Positions 1 to 11,430 of a stretch of 64,000 bases of DNA are shown here, in pieces. The notes under the pieces are model-generated. The model ran no database searches and had not been told where the DNA came from. It saw only the letters and a program-made list of their open reading frames with translations. Where the stretch lies: NCBI GenBank assembly GCA_029204225.1, contig CM055106.1, forward strand, positions 50,847,325 through 50,911,324. The letters are read 5' to 3'. This stretch comes from Diphasiastrum complanatum. Taxonomy: Eukaryota; Streptophyta; Lycopodiopsida; Lycopodiales; Lycopodiaceae. The first letter of the stretch is position 1. Every line of letters starts with the position of its first letter. The translations under genes and the position numbers were made by a program.

Positions 1-690
1 GGATCTATAATTCATGCTTTGAGTCTCATTATTAGTGTCCATTTCTTAGTGATTTTGGCAAGTCAATCATTTTCAAGATTCTTGACATTGGTGGAGAGGG
101 AGTCATTTTTAGTAAGCCCTTTGTGGATCTTGCTAATTTTGATTCTACATGACTATTAGGTTGCAAGGACCATCAACATCACTTTTGATCATTCCTCACA
201 CTTGTGTACTTAGTATAGAATCCTTGCTTTAAAATGGCATCAATTGGATCCTTTCTTTTAGAAGCAAGTGAAAGATAAAATTCATTTAACTATTCCATTT
301 GGAAAGTTAAAATGGAATCAATTCTAGTACTTCAAGATCTCATAGATATAGTGATGGGGATTGAGGAGGAGCCTCAAGTCCTTCAAGAGAATGTGAGATT
401 CAAGAAGAGATCTAGAATGGCACTTCATTGCATCAAGATGAATGTGTCCAATCTGATTTGTACATGCTATTTATTAAATTGATCATATAGTTTTAATGCG
501 TTTAATATAATGTCAAAATAATCGAATGTTTTTCTGTTCTATTGTAATCTGATTATGTTCTCTTATAGTTTTGTTTGAACTATCGAATATTTTGATACGA
601 TAATGTTTATTCTATTATGTTTGTCTACCAAATCGATCTAACAGATTTTGATGATTTCAAAGTTAAAATCACGTAGAATTTGAACGTGGC
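1..690. other. AT-rich stretch without a recognised gene
   Basis: No conserved open frame, repeat structure or RNA gene was recognised on either strand. The adjoining sequence to the right carries a copia gag fossil, so part of this stretch may be its degraded 5' portion. That is inference only. Confidence 0.4.
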
Positions 691-819
691 AATAGCGTGA
701 TAGTAGGGGTAGTCATACATTATGAGAAGGATTATACCACAAAGCCCGATAGTGCATCTATCGAATGTAGCCATTTCTCTATCGAGCATCCTTTCCTTCT
801 TACTTCTTAGGGAGATAGG

Positions 820-1080
820 GGCATGTGTCTCCCAAAGATGCTTGGGACACATTGAAGGCTATCTATGAGTCTAAGAACACCTCAAGATTTCTCACATTGA
901 GAAACAAGAGTTTGCAAAGCTATCAAAGCAAAGGATAAAGTGCTCAAAGCTAGTGCTTAGAGTGAAGGGCTATAATAGAGAGCTAACATGCATTGGAGAG
1001 CCTATCAATCAAAGTGAGCTAGTTCAACTTGCAATTTTCTCACAAACTGCCATGTGTACATTTTTTCAAACCAATTCAAA
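820..1080 (+). mobile_element. Ty1/copia gag fragment (fossil)
   Basis: Plus-strand translation shows the words DAWDTLKAIYESKN and, further on, VKGYNRELTCIGEPINQSEL. These resemble the retrotransposon gag (UBN2-type) region of copia elements, in which a conserved W-x-x-L-x-x-x-Y is followed by a helix and a segment like LxxIGExIxxxEL. Only this short part of gag is visible. No LTRs or pol were seen next to it. It is a broken, old copy, and its family beyond copia cannot be assigned. Confidence 0.5.
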
Positions 1081-2756
1081 TACATACCACAAAGAAAAGA
1101 AATTTTATGAGGCTTTTGGACTCCAAAAACATAAAATTCTTCATGTGGCTTCCTTAGTTTTGTCTTGTGTACAAGCTAAACTAACCAAAACTTTCAGTAG
1201 ACAATATTTTGTACACAAGTGATATCTCAATGGGATACAAGGTTGCAAAAATAGCAATTTCATCCACAACTTTCACAGCCAATGTTACTTTGAAAGAAAC
1301 ATCATTATCAATGATCTACCATTCGTTAACCTTCAATAGTGTGTACTTTGTCTTTGAAAACTTCTTAATTCTTGAGTTAATCTTAAGTACAATATCTTCA
1401 AGTGAAATGCTTACAACAACCTTCTAACTAGTACCAAAAAATAGTTACGTTGATACCTTTGGCAATGTTTCATCCTTATTGCTTCATTTGTCCAAGGTAA
1501 GGCTCCACACATATGAAAAGTATTATTATCATGGTGAAATTTTACAACTTTCATGTTCTCTGCATAATACACATGGAAGTTAGAAAAGTGAATGCATATG
1601 AGTAGTTAAATTTACTCAAATACACAAAACTTTATGGTTTATTATACAACATACAAGGTGATTTGGGGATCGCGCCCACATGCATTCCAAATTGTATTTG
1701 ATTTGCTTAATTCCATACTTACAACATTAGAAAGTGCAAAGAATCATTACAAAGGAAAATTTTGGTATTATAATTATATATTATATGTGATACATATTGT
1801 ACGTCTTATTGTTTTAGAGAGTGACACTAATATGATTTGCAAATTATTTCTACACAAAGGAGACAAATTGGAAGCCAGGTAAAATGTCTCAAATGTTATT
1901 TTCCTATTTTCAATGTCTGGTAGTTCACAGCAAAAATATTCAACCAATTTTAATTTCAAATAGAACAAAAAAATAACATTCACAAATGATCCCAGCTATT
2001 GAAGTTTTATGATGAACAAACTTAAAAATTAAAAAAATGATGTCCAATAAGCACTTCAATGTAATTAGTACATAAACTTGACAACAAAAGTGCTAATGAA
2101 CTATGGTGTTCATCCACAAGCTTCAACTTTCAATTATATACATGTGGACATTAGTATATGATTTAATCGACGTAGTAAAACATTGTACTAATGCTCTCCA
2201 AGATTGGCCTATTATGTGCCACATCATATTTTGTAAGAACAATACCATACATAATCTCTTATCATAATCCATTTTGCTATCTAGCATAGATTTCATGTAC
2301 AAGAAGACTATGACGACAAACTTCTAGTTTTTTATTTCCATCATAATCCCTCAAACTCTAAAAATTTGTAGTCCTATTGGTCTTGCAAATGCTCTCCATT
2401 ATAGGCAATTTTTCTAGCATACGGAAAATGGATCACTCGACCTCCAGATTTTCCTTATGTGTAAACTATTCGGTTGCGTTGTTGCTAGTTGCTAGAATGG
2501 TACTGGCCAAAACAGCAACTTGAGCATGTCCAATTGAATCCTTTGGATTGCTTGGAATTGAGAAGGTTTTCTTTGATCTTTTTACAACACTCGTTTGTAT
2601 CAAGCAAGGCATTCCTAATCCATGGTTGCTAACTAACAACCAATGATTTTTGGCTCATCCAATCCACTTGCTAACAAGATCCAAGATAATGTCACACTTT
2701 CGAGTTATTTTATTTGAACAATACAGCTTACAATGCTACATGTTCAACAAAACTCA
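1081..2756. other. 3' flank of the RING-CH gene, no gene recognised
   Basis: About 1.7 kb of AT-rich sequence lying downstream of the stop codon of the minus-strand RING-CH gene. Open frames here are short and show no family signature. The first few hundred bases left of 2757 should contain the 3' untranslated region and polyadenylation signals of that gene, but I could not fix a cleavage site. Confidence 0.4.
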
Positions 2757-5700
2757 TTAATGTTCTACAAATGGCCCAGGAGCTATAGATAGTTGCATTC
2801 TCCTTGCTTGTGCAGCTCGAAGTAGAATCGAAACTTCAGTTGCTACCATTGTTGCCTCCTATAACACAATTTCAAAACAAGAAAATATTTTATAAAATTT
2901 TCCCACATTTAGTCCTCTTTTTGCAATAAATATGAATACACATGAAAACATCTTTCTAGATATAATTGAAGCCTTTTATGATTACGAATAGCTCATACTC
3001 ATACAATAATTCAAAATCATTATAGGTAACTTGCTATATCTAGAACACTAAATCACATACACATGAAATCTTTGATAATTTTTCTTGTAACTATATTACA
3101 CCAAAGAAATATTGTTGCTCATTTTTAGTGACACTTGTCACCGTCAAAGCAAAGCTTTATTATATCAATGAGTCGATCGACTTGATCAACTTAACTACAG
3201 CTACAATGTGTGACTACTTATTAGAAGCAACCCTTTTAGTATGTGTCAACTTCAATCTTAGAAGGTTGAATAATGGAGATCGCAGTTGGATGTTTTCATT
3301 ATTTATTATAACATTTGATTCTCACTTTTTCCCAGCAATCTCATTGGGCATGATTTTGACTATCTAAAAAGATTTAGCCCTCATTGATGGGCTTTAGAAA
3401 TGCAGATCCCTCTTTGATGGAATTTGAAAATTTGGAGCCCTCTTGGATGGAATATGAAAATATATCTCTAGTTGTAACTTTTAAAAGATTGTCAAGACCA
3501 AATATTGAAATTGGCTTCTTCACTCGGAGGCATAATATGGAAATTATCAATGAGTTTTATCATCTTACTATGCTAATATTATGGAGATTATTGGTTAGTC
3601 TTCCCATTTTAGGGCTCGCTGCTAATTTCCATAATACACCTCGGAGTGGACATCATTAAGTACTCAATTTCAAGAGATAGACCTATGCACATCATAGAAG
3701 GTTTTTTTTTTTTCTTTTGCAAACAAGTCTGCTCATACTATTAAGTCTATATACAGTTGTCCAAGATGAGACAAACAACCAGATATATAACATCCAAAAA
3801 GAGGAAAAAAATTCGGTTATTAAAGTGTAAAAAGGTCTCTTGACCCAAGAGTTCCACGCAAGGAGGTCATTAACAATTAGAATGCTCATTAGAATAAGCT
3901 GAGAGAAATGCTCATAATAGTAAGCAAAGATACTAGCCTATCATTGGCTAGCCACGAACGCCTTAGGAGGCTCCCTATGGCATAATTGCCAAAGCATTAC
4001 AATCACCTGAGTGATCTCATTATTAGAAGGCTATGTTGACTTACAAGCATTATGACTTGTTGCATATCAAAAAAGTATATGTTGACCTTTCGTCCAATAT
4101 AAAGTAGGCCTCAAATTAACATTTTGCAATGTAGATATCACCATTTATTTAGGAAGATTGTGTCTATTTGGAGGCAAATCATGGAGATTCTCAACAAGTC
4201 CTCTAGCCATGTTAGCATGAGCAACAAGACAAGAAGTAATTTTCATATTATGCAAAGAAATGCACATTGTCAGCAAGTTTTAATGTGTCACAAAAACCTT
4301 GGAAAAAATGGCACCCTAAAAAGCTTAATTTTTCATCCAAGAGGGCATTGTATTTTCAAGTTCCGTATAAGAGGGCTGTGTATTTTCAAGTTCCATCCAA
4401 GAGGCCTCCGTATTTTCAAGTTCTTTCAAATAGGGCTATTGTGATTTTAGGTCCCATCCATGAGTTCATTACACCAATCAAATTGCAACAAAATGACACA
4501 TGCAAATGTTAATGGATAATGGGTGTTCCCAAATGCAATCTCCACTCTTGAATTTTTTGAGATTTGAGATGGCATATGCATACTAAAGGTTGGACAATAT
4601 CTTGTTGGCATCACCTGATCTAATTTTGGTAAGCACATATCTCTTCTCCATAGAGGTGCATATTCTCCACCACAACTAAGGGCAAGCAAGACCTTGGCAT
4701 GGCTTAAAGACACCTTAGACCTATGCATTTGGCCTCATCGATCTCTCAACCACGAAACGAGGCTAACTAGGGGAGATAGAGGACACAAAACTTAAGTGGG
4801 GGAAAGAGAAGTAAATAGTAGGTGTATGGGAGCCACCAAGGGCAAAAACTTTGCCTATGAGATGTGAGAGCCATATACTCATCCAATGATGCAAGACCCT
4901 CCATCATGGTGAGGCTATCACGTAGCATCTCACATGAAATTTTTAGCACTAAATGAGGTGAGGCCATGCTTGCACCCTTAATCACGGTCCATGATATGTG
5001 CCTCCCCCTTCACAACTATTAAAAATGCATAAACAAGAGCGTGAGCTTTATCCGAATATGTCATCTAGGTACTTTTTTCTTGATTGGTATATAACCCTCT
5101 CAGGATCAAAGAATTTCTCCAATAGCTTGAAGTCAAGTTTGAACTCAGCCATGGTGGATAGCAAGGTTGCCAATCCCACAATTACTAGATCAAGTGTAAC
5201 TAAAATCTGTCATCGACTGGAAAAGAGCTATGCAATGAGAAACAGAAGGGCACTTTTTCTATAGGGTAAAGCCCTAGATGTGGGGCATTATGCTCCCAAG
5301 GGCAAGGAACAAGGGGGGCATAAAGTCCCACCTCTAGGGCTTTGCAAGGTGCAACGTCCTAATGCCTACCCATAAAAAGGCCTAATTGTGGGAGTCTTCC
5401 CCTACATAAAAAAGCTACCAAAATTTTGCTTTCAAATTTGTTCTCAAGAAAGTAAGACTATAACTCTAGAAATTTCTCTCTTCAAATTTTACAACGTTTT
5501 GTTGCACCTATTTGTGAAACATATTCTATGAAATCTTTAATGGATTGATCACAAAGTTTGTGGTAAATAATGGGTCTATATTATTTCCCATAATTATAGG
5601 CAATAATTCTATTTTTCTATCAGTCCCATTTTTCTGCCCAATACAATTTCACAAATAATGAAAACTAAATAATGGAAAAAAAAACAATTTAATATTCCAT

Positions 5701-7327
5701 TTTCTAGCTAAAATTACAAAAAGTTAAATAGATTCAATGAGCTTGAAGGATGAATGGTAGAAACTAAACACCTAAGATTAATGGTGCAGATGTGACTAAA
5801 TTTTTTTTTTTTTGCCACCAATCCATCAAGTATTAGATAATGGCCATTGGTCAGATTGCCAGCCCTCAAGATTATGTACCAAACCTGGCGAGTGGCACCG
5901 GCAGATTATTTTGAGGGACAGTCCTCCCAATGGCCATGACCTAATATATATATATATAGCTAGATCAAAATAATCTTTTTATGCTCATTATTCATTCTCA
6001 TTCCATGATATCATGAACAAACAGCTATCAAAAAAGAAATATTCTTCAAAAGCTTAGTAAATCACCTGTCTTTGTCTTCTACGTTGCAACATATTCACAG
6101 CTCGAGCCATGATGTAGCAAGGCAAAAGAAACCCAACTGCTTTAAGGAGGAAAATCTGCTCCAAAATTCCAAACAGTGTTCAATATATGCATTCCAATTC
6201 ATATAACCAAAATTATCTAGGCCAGAGATGTTCAAAAATCCCAAAGAGTGTTCAGTTTATACATTACAGGTTATCTAGACGTAGCCAAGGATTATATTCC
6301 AAAGATGACAACAATCAAAGTAGCAAACAGTGGCTATACAAAACTAGAATTTTGAATTCCTTAACTGAATAAATTGCCAGGATCAGCAGGAAAATAAGAT
6401 TTGAGCATAGAGATGCATACAGTAAAGAATGTACAAAGATCCTCATCCAAACTGGGAGCAGCAAATTCAAGACCATGGTGTAAAAGAAGCAGGGCCATTA
6501 GCTGCAAAAGGGCAATAGGATGCCATGAACTTTATGAGCAGGTGTGACTAGTTGATTTCAATTAAGCTAGAAATGAAAATAGCTAAAGAAAACTCCAAAA
6601 CGAAATAACTGCATCTAAAATGATCGAGTCTTCGATGTATATGTTGTTCAATGATTTAAGGAAAACAACTCACAACAAGTGCAGCAGAACGCAGGCAAGC
6701 AGCACTATTGGCATTTGCTGTTGTATATTCTTCATATTCTGCTTGCAGCATAGCCAGAACTCGTGGATCCCGCACTCCAGCTTGACTATCAGTGCCAAAC
6801 CCCCAATGTCCATTGCTGAAAGGGTTGATAACAGAATAAACATAAGCCAACCAAAGCTATCCAAGGATTTCTTAATTCAAACAAAATCAACGGTCAAATC
6901 GGCCTATTGAACAGATGGAATAAAGAATTGGCATCTGACATATTAGCCGCATGCTGTTCTACAGATTCCACTACCTTAGAGAATATCTGAGCTCCATTGT
7001 GCTGCCATCCGAAATTATTGGTCGATCAGGAACTTCATAGCCGCTCTTGTATGTCTGGATCCATTTAAAATTTTATTCAGTTATATGCTCCAAAAACCAT
7101 GTTTCCCAAAGTTATCTGCTCTATTTTTGCAACGAAAACATATTTCTCTGGAGGAACTGAACAGAGGATCGAAGATAAAAGCAGTGGATCGAAACAACTA
7201 CTGAAAGAATGCGAGGATCATTTGATAATTTACTTGTTGGCATATCTCGCAAATTGTATCTCCCTTCTCATCGCACCATCTCTGCACGCATTTCCGATGT
7301 GCATACTGCACAGCACTGAACCTCTTA

Positions 7328-7406
<79 letters not shown>

Positions 7407-7772
7407 GAAGGCCTTCAGCTGATATACTACCTTAAGGCTTCCAGAGCAAGCACAAGGAGCTTCAAGGTTTTCTTTATCGTCCTCTTCTTGACAAATTCGG
7501 CATTCAATCGAACCATCACCAGTAGCTTTTCTTCTGGAAGTAGATAGCGCTTCATCATATTTGATCGCAATACACGTACTTGTAGAACAAGTGATATGTT
7601 CTGAGCTATCTGCTTTGTCCAATGCCTCACCAACAGGATAAGAAATACCATCCTTATTTCCTAGCCCAAATCCCTGGACATGTTGAGTTGGAATCGAGAG
7701 CCCAGGAAGAGAATCAACGTCAAAAGCGATAGATGAGGGTGAATTGACATCCAAGACAACATGCTCTCCCAT
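2757..7772 (-). CDS. RING-CH (MARCH-type) membrane E3 ubiquitin ligase, 7 exons
   Basis: Exons on the minus strand are 7431-7772, 7234-7305, 6975-7054, 6674-6815, 6421-6501, 6066-6155 and 2757-2858. All introns are GT-AG, phases match at every joint, and the CDS is 909 bases (302 residues). The start is the ATG at 7770-7772, giving MGEHVVLDVN, close to the MGDHxVLxVD start of plant relatives. The RING-CH finger is complete across exons 1 and 2: Cys91, Cys94, Cys107, Cys109, His117, Cys120, Cys133 and Cys136, with the diagnostic C-x-C then H spacing. CQQTYKSGYEVP follows, as in the plant family. Two hydrophobic segments, about residues 207-222 and 240-257 (FLLKAVGFLLPCYIMA), suggest a membrane-bound ligase. 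It ends with an Arg/Gln-rich helix and the word SIAPGPFVEH. The family transfers ubiquitin from an E2 to membrane substrates; the substrate here is unknown. The last intron is 3.2 kb. Confidence 0.93.
3358..4455. repeat. Inverted pair of 30-bp minisatellites, foldback-like, in intron 6 of the RING-CH gene
   Basis: At 3370-3475 a roughly 30-base unit containing CCCTCTTGGATGGAATTTGA repeats about three times with variation. At 4325-4450 the same unit appears about four times in the opposite orientation (TATTTTCAAGTTCCATCCAA). The outer edges also match as inverted repeats: CTAAAAAGATTTAGCCCT on the left and, reverse-complemented, CCTAAAATCACAATAGCCCT on the right. This arrangement of tandem repeats inside inverted ends resembles foldback-type DNA elements. 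No transposase lies between the arms. Confidence 0.5.
3524..3656. repeat. Short imperfect inverted repeat inside the foldback-like element
   Basis: The left arm near 3524-3552 contains CACTCGGAGGCATAATATGG. The right arm near 3627-3656 contains the reverse complement with a few mismatches, around CCATAATACACCTCGGAGTG. The arms are about 28 bases long and separated by about 75 bases. It could fold into a hairpin when the intron is transcribed. Confidence 0.45.
5264..5347. repeat. Hairpin-forming inverted repeat in intron 6 of the RING-CH gene
   Basis: The left arm is around GTAAAGCCCTAGATGTGGGG. The right arm, around CCCACCTCTAGGGCTTTGC, pairs with it with few mismatches over about 28 bases. 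The loop is roughly 25 bases and G-rich. It may be a small MITE or its remnant. No target-site duplication was identified. Confidence 0.45.
7333..7403. repeat. (CT)n microsatellite, intron 1 of the RING-CH gene
   Basis: About 35 CT units. On the sense (minus) strand this is a (GA)n tract ending 28 bases upstream of the 3' splice site of exon 2 (7305). It lies in the region where the branch point is expected. Confidence 0.95.
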
Positions 7773-8430
7773 TCCTAGCCCACTTTTAGATAACACTGAT
7801 TCCTAACACACACTCTTTCTATCTTTTCTTACAATCAACTGCTTGTGCACACAATGTGTGATCAATTCACTGGTTTGTGTTTGGGGCAGATGTAGATGAA
7901 GCCGTTAGAAACGGAAATTTGTCTACAAAGCCAATATTTCAAGGAGAGATGATACCGCTTGTGCACGCAATGTGTGATCAATTCACTGATTTGTGTTTGT
8001 GCGCAGATCACAATGAAGCCGTTAAAAACGGAAATTCGTCCACAAAGCCAATTCAAGGAGAGATGATCATACACTCATTCTCCACATATGAAATATGGGT
8101 TTGGATCCGATCCTTGCTTTTTCCAAGTAGCTGCCCACTTATCTGGAAGCGAAGAGAGCAGGTGCTGAGCTATTGCAGTCAGTGACGTCTCTTGCAGCAT
8201 GATGAGAAAAGGTAAGGAGATCATTTCAACGCGGTGGATTGAAGAAATAAAAAAGGGAGAGAGAGAGAAGCTGCGGAAGACGAGACGAAACGGCCCGTTC
8301 ATTCTCGCATCAAAGAAAGACAAAGGGAGTAGCGTCAGCAGCCACAGAAGAAAAACGCAACCGAGAGAGAGAGAGAGCAGGTCCAAGCAGTAGGAAGCGT
8401 GAGTGAGGTTTGATAATGGAAGAAATGGGT
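7773..8430 (-). promoter_or_regulatory. Probable 5' leader and upstream region of the RING-CH gene
   Basis: The sequence upstream of the ATG at 7772 reads, on the minus strand, through several pyrimidine-rich stretches such as CTCTCTCTCTCTCGG (about 8362-8378) and CTTCTCTCTCTCTCCC (about 8254-8270). CT-rich leaders of this kind are common in plant 5' untranslated regions. A candidate 5' donor follows GGAAAAAGCAAG near 8126, so a leader intron is possible. No TATA box was fixed with confidence. Open frames here show no conserved product. Confidence 0.35.
7841..8068. repeat. Tandem duplication of about 115 bp just upstream of the RING-CH gene
   Basis: A unit beginning GCTTGTGCACACAATGTGTG at about 7841 is repeated from about 7958 (GCTTGTGCACGCAATGTGTG). 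Both copies run through GAAGCCGTTA and end near AAGGAGAGATGAT. The copies differ by scattered substitutions and a few small gaps, about 90 percent identical by eye. The duplication lies in the putative leader or promoter, so it could alter transcript structure. Confidence 0.85.
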
Positions 8431-11190
8431 TACTTTGCATTTTACCTGACCTTAAAATTAAGGAAGCCCAAGAAACCCATTGGGATCAAGAAAGCCCAGT
8501 GGGATCAAGATTAAGGAAGCCCAAGAACCCACTTGGGATAGTGTGCTAAAGAAAATTGACTATAGTTTCACATATGTAATCTTAGAATAGGAGTACACTC
8601 TTTGGGACTTGCCATAGGGATCATGGACTCTGGCTAGAGTTCCACTTTTATATTCTTAGAACATGAGTATGACTAGTTAAGCGTAAATTTAGGGACAACT
8701 AGTAAACATAATAGAGTATGACTAAAGTTTGAGCTAATTAGAGTTAAATTAGGAACATATAGTGAATGCATAGTGATGGCCATCAAGAGGGGTAGTCTTG
8801 CTACGCATGATTGTGATTCTAGGTCAATTCTCATTACATGTGGCCATACAACACCTTGGTTTTTTTACAAAACTTTGACTTCCATTATGATATAAATTGC
8901 TCAAGCATGCTCATTCAATACTCCAAGTCATAGGTGAGGCATCGTCATCAAGGAGATGGGATGGGATGGGATATGATTCCATATGCATTGTCATCAAGGA
9001 GATGGGATGTGATTCCATAGGTAGCGTCCAAGGGAGTGACCCCAATTCATGACATAGACTTCCATGGCCCATAGATAAACAATCATGGAATGTGCTCTAT
9101 GGTTAGGAGTTGAGTAGTATGTCTTAATCTTTAGTGTTGCTTAGTCCATGTCACCTTATTTGTTAAGATGGGCTTTACAACAAGAGCCTTGAGTCTATCG
9201 TTATAAATTTTCATATAAGGACCAACTCTCCATGCCCTGGTGTGTGCTAGTTTGAGTAGAACTTGAATCCTAGTTTGCCCATGCAAATCTCAAAGCCCTT
9301 AAGCTCTGAAGCCTGAGGCATTTTGTGCTTCATTGTGACTAAGCCTAAAATGTGGTATTGGTTGTTTTTTGGTTCTCAACCCAGTTATCAACCCAGCTCT
9401 AGAGACCCTAATCGGCGGGTATGCTAATTTTCAAGAATTGGCTTTTATGTAGAAACGGTGAGGTATGTTCATTTCTAGGAATCGGCCATTGTTGAGAACA
9501 GTCAGGTCTCTTTGAGCCTTGGATTGAGGTTGAGAACCAAAACCGGACCGTCCTGGGGAATATAACACTAGTATCAATTTACCCTATAGAAAACCTAGAA
9601 AAATAAAAAATTTCTTACAAGGGAATAATTAATAACTAATCAATAAGGACAATAAGTGTGAAAAAGGAGTGAATTTTTTTTTTAATTGTCCAAGTGCAAA
9701 TTGTGATTTTGTGCCCAATATACTTAATTGGTAATTGGAGGATTGTTAAAATAATGTGCATTTAGACCTTTTTTACGTGGCCTTAATATATGTTTTTTGG
9801 TAAATATTTGGCTTGAATGTTGGGGGAAGTTGACATAGAGTGCAAGAAGAATTTTTTCAACAATTTCCATACAGGATTTCTTTTGGGTCGTTTGAGAGTG
9901 AGAGTGTAATTTTGTGCACAATAGACAAGTTGTTCAAATGTGCTCTCTGTAAATTTTCAAACATTCATATGAATAATTGTTGTTACTATTTGCAAAAATA
10001 ATATCTGCTGAGAACCCGATATAGGAGCCAACCATTCTGGATAAAGTAATAACTGGCAAATTGAGAACCGCCAAGATTTATATTATTGGAAACCGCTAGG
10101 TGTAAATGTTTTAAATTCAATGTAATACCTTGAACCAACAGTTCTCAGTTTCAAAAAAAAGGCCAATACCTTGAATCGACAAGTATCATCAATATCTGAG
10201 AACCGCCCAACATTGGTTGTAAGTTGATGTCAAATGGATATATTGTCTATTAAAATGCTAGTGTATTAAACTATTATTGCATTATAAAAGAACATTGTCT
10301 TATACACATGCCTCGTCATAATGAAGATATATGTTATCATGTAAACATGTCATTGGATATAATTGATTGAAAGGACGTTATTCTTTTCAATTTACTAGAA
10401 GTTATATGGCTTACATAGGGCTTCATTTTGCCCTTTTCAGGGTAGCTTACTAAGCATAAGGGCTAATTTTTCCAATATGTAGTCAAAAACTTCAACTACC
10501 ATAATACATGATAGAATTTCAAAACCGCAAAAATACATATTTTGTTTCAAAATATAGAAATTTTCTAAATTTCATTATGCAGATGCATATTATGTTTCAT
10601 AATCATCATGTGATAATATGCCTTATGTAGCTCATTACGCAATGGAAACCACTAGGCACATGGCTTTTTGCCCTCTTCATCCTTCCAAAAAGCTCTACCC
10701 TCTGCGCGTCACCTACATTTTTTTGGAATCCTCATCAGGCAAAATGCCATGTGCCAAATGACTTCCATGATATAGGAACTATTCCATTATAATAAACAAG
10801 AACGTTGTGATATATTATGCCGCAAAGGTCTTGCCAAAATGGTGAAATTGTTGGATTGAAAAAGCTAAAAAATTTCTTATGTTCTTTGAGATTTAGACAA
10901 ATGCATTGCTAAAAAGGTAAGTATCGGTAAGTTACGTTATCATGATTATTCGTTTGCTTTTTTTTAACACTTTAAGTTGCAAAAGCTTACACTACCAAAA
11001 AGATACTTTAAAGTTTTTACAATTGTAGAACTAAGATTGCATATTGGGATTTTAAAAGGCCTTAGAATGAATGATTTTGCCAATAAATATTGATCTTCAT
11101 TTGATGATGATTTTTTTATCACGGGTTTAATATTTTGATCACAAAATATGTATGCAATTATGGAATTTTGAAGTTGGCAAGATTCAGGAA
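8431..11190. other. Intergenic AT-rich sequence, no gene recognised
   Basis: Short local repeats are visible, such as AAGCCCAAGAAACCCA-type words at 8458-8535 and GGGATGGGAT with GATTCCATA words at 8957-9020. From 9380 to 10215 the words GAGAACC and GGTTCTCA recur in both orientations. None of the open frames has a recognisable domain. Decayed non-autonomous elements are the likeliest content, without a family call. Confidence 0.4.
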
Positions 11191-11195
11191 TATTC

Positions 11196-11430
11196 ATGAC
11201 TAGCATTCACAATAATCCCTATCAATATTCATGAATATTCACAATAATTATGAGTATTGAACACAATAATCATGATTAGTATTCACAATAATCACGATCA
11301 ATACTCACAATAATCATGAATAGGATTCGCAAGTATTTACAATAATCACGAATATTCATGATCAATATTCACAATAATCACGAACAATGTTCACAATCAG
11401 TATTCACAATATTCTCTTATTCACAATAAT
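11196..11430. repeat. AT-rich minisatellite built on TATTCACAATAATCA
   Basis: The word TATTCACAATAATCACGA and its variants recur about ten times with an irregular period near 20 bases. The array is degenerate, so it is either old or built from two interleaved units. Nothing suggests a gene. Confidence 0.75.

Noticed and set aside
8075-8440. A 121-residue open frame on the minus strand as the first exon of the RING-CH protein
   Set aside because: Its product is not conserved and the family start MGEH at 7772 fits relatives, so the region is more likely leader sequence.
11196-11430. Possible CRISPR-like array of repeats and spacers
   Set aside because: The units are contiguous, degenerate and AT-rich with no constant spacer length, and the genome is a plant, so it is a minisatellite.
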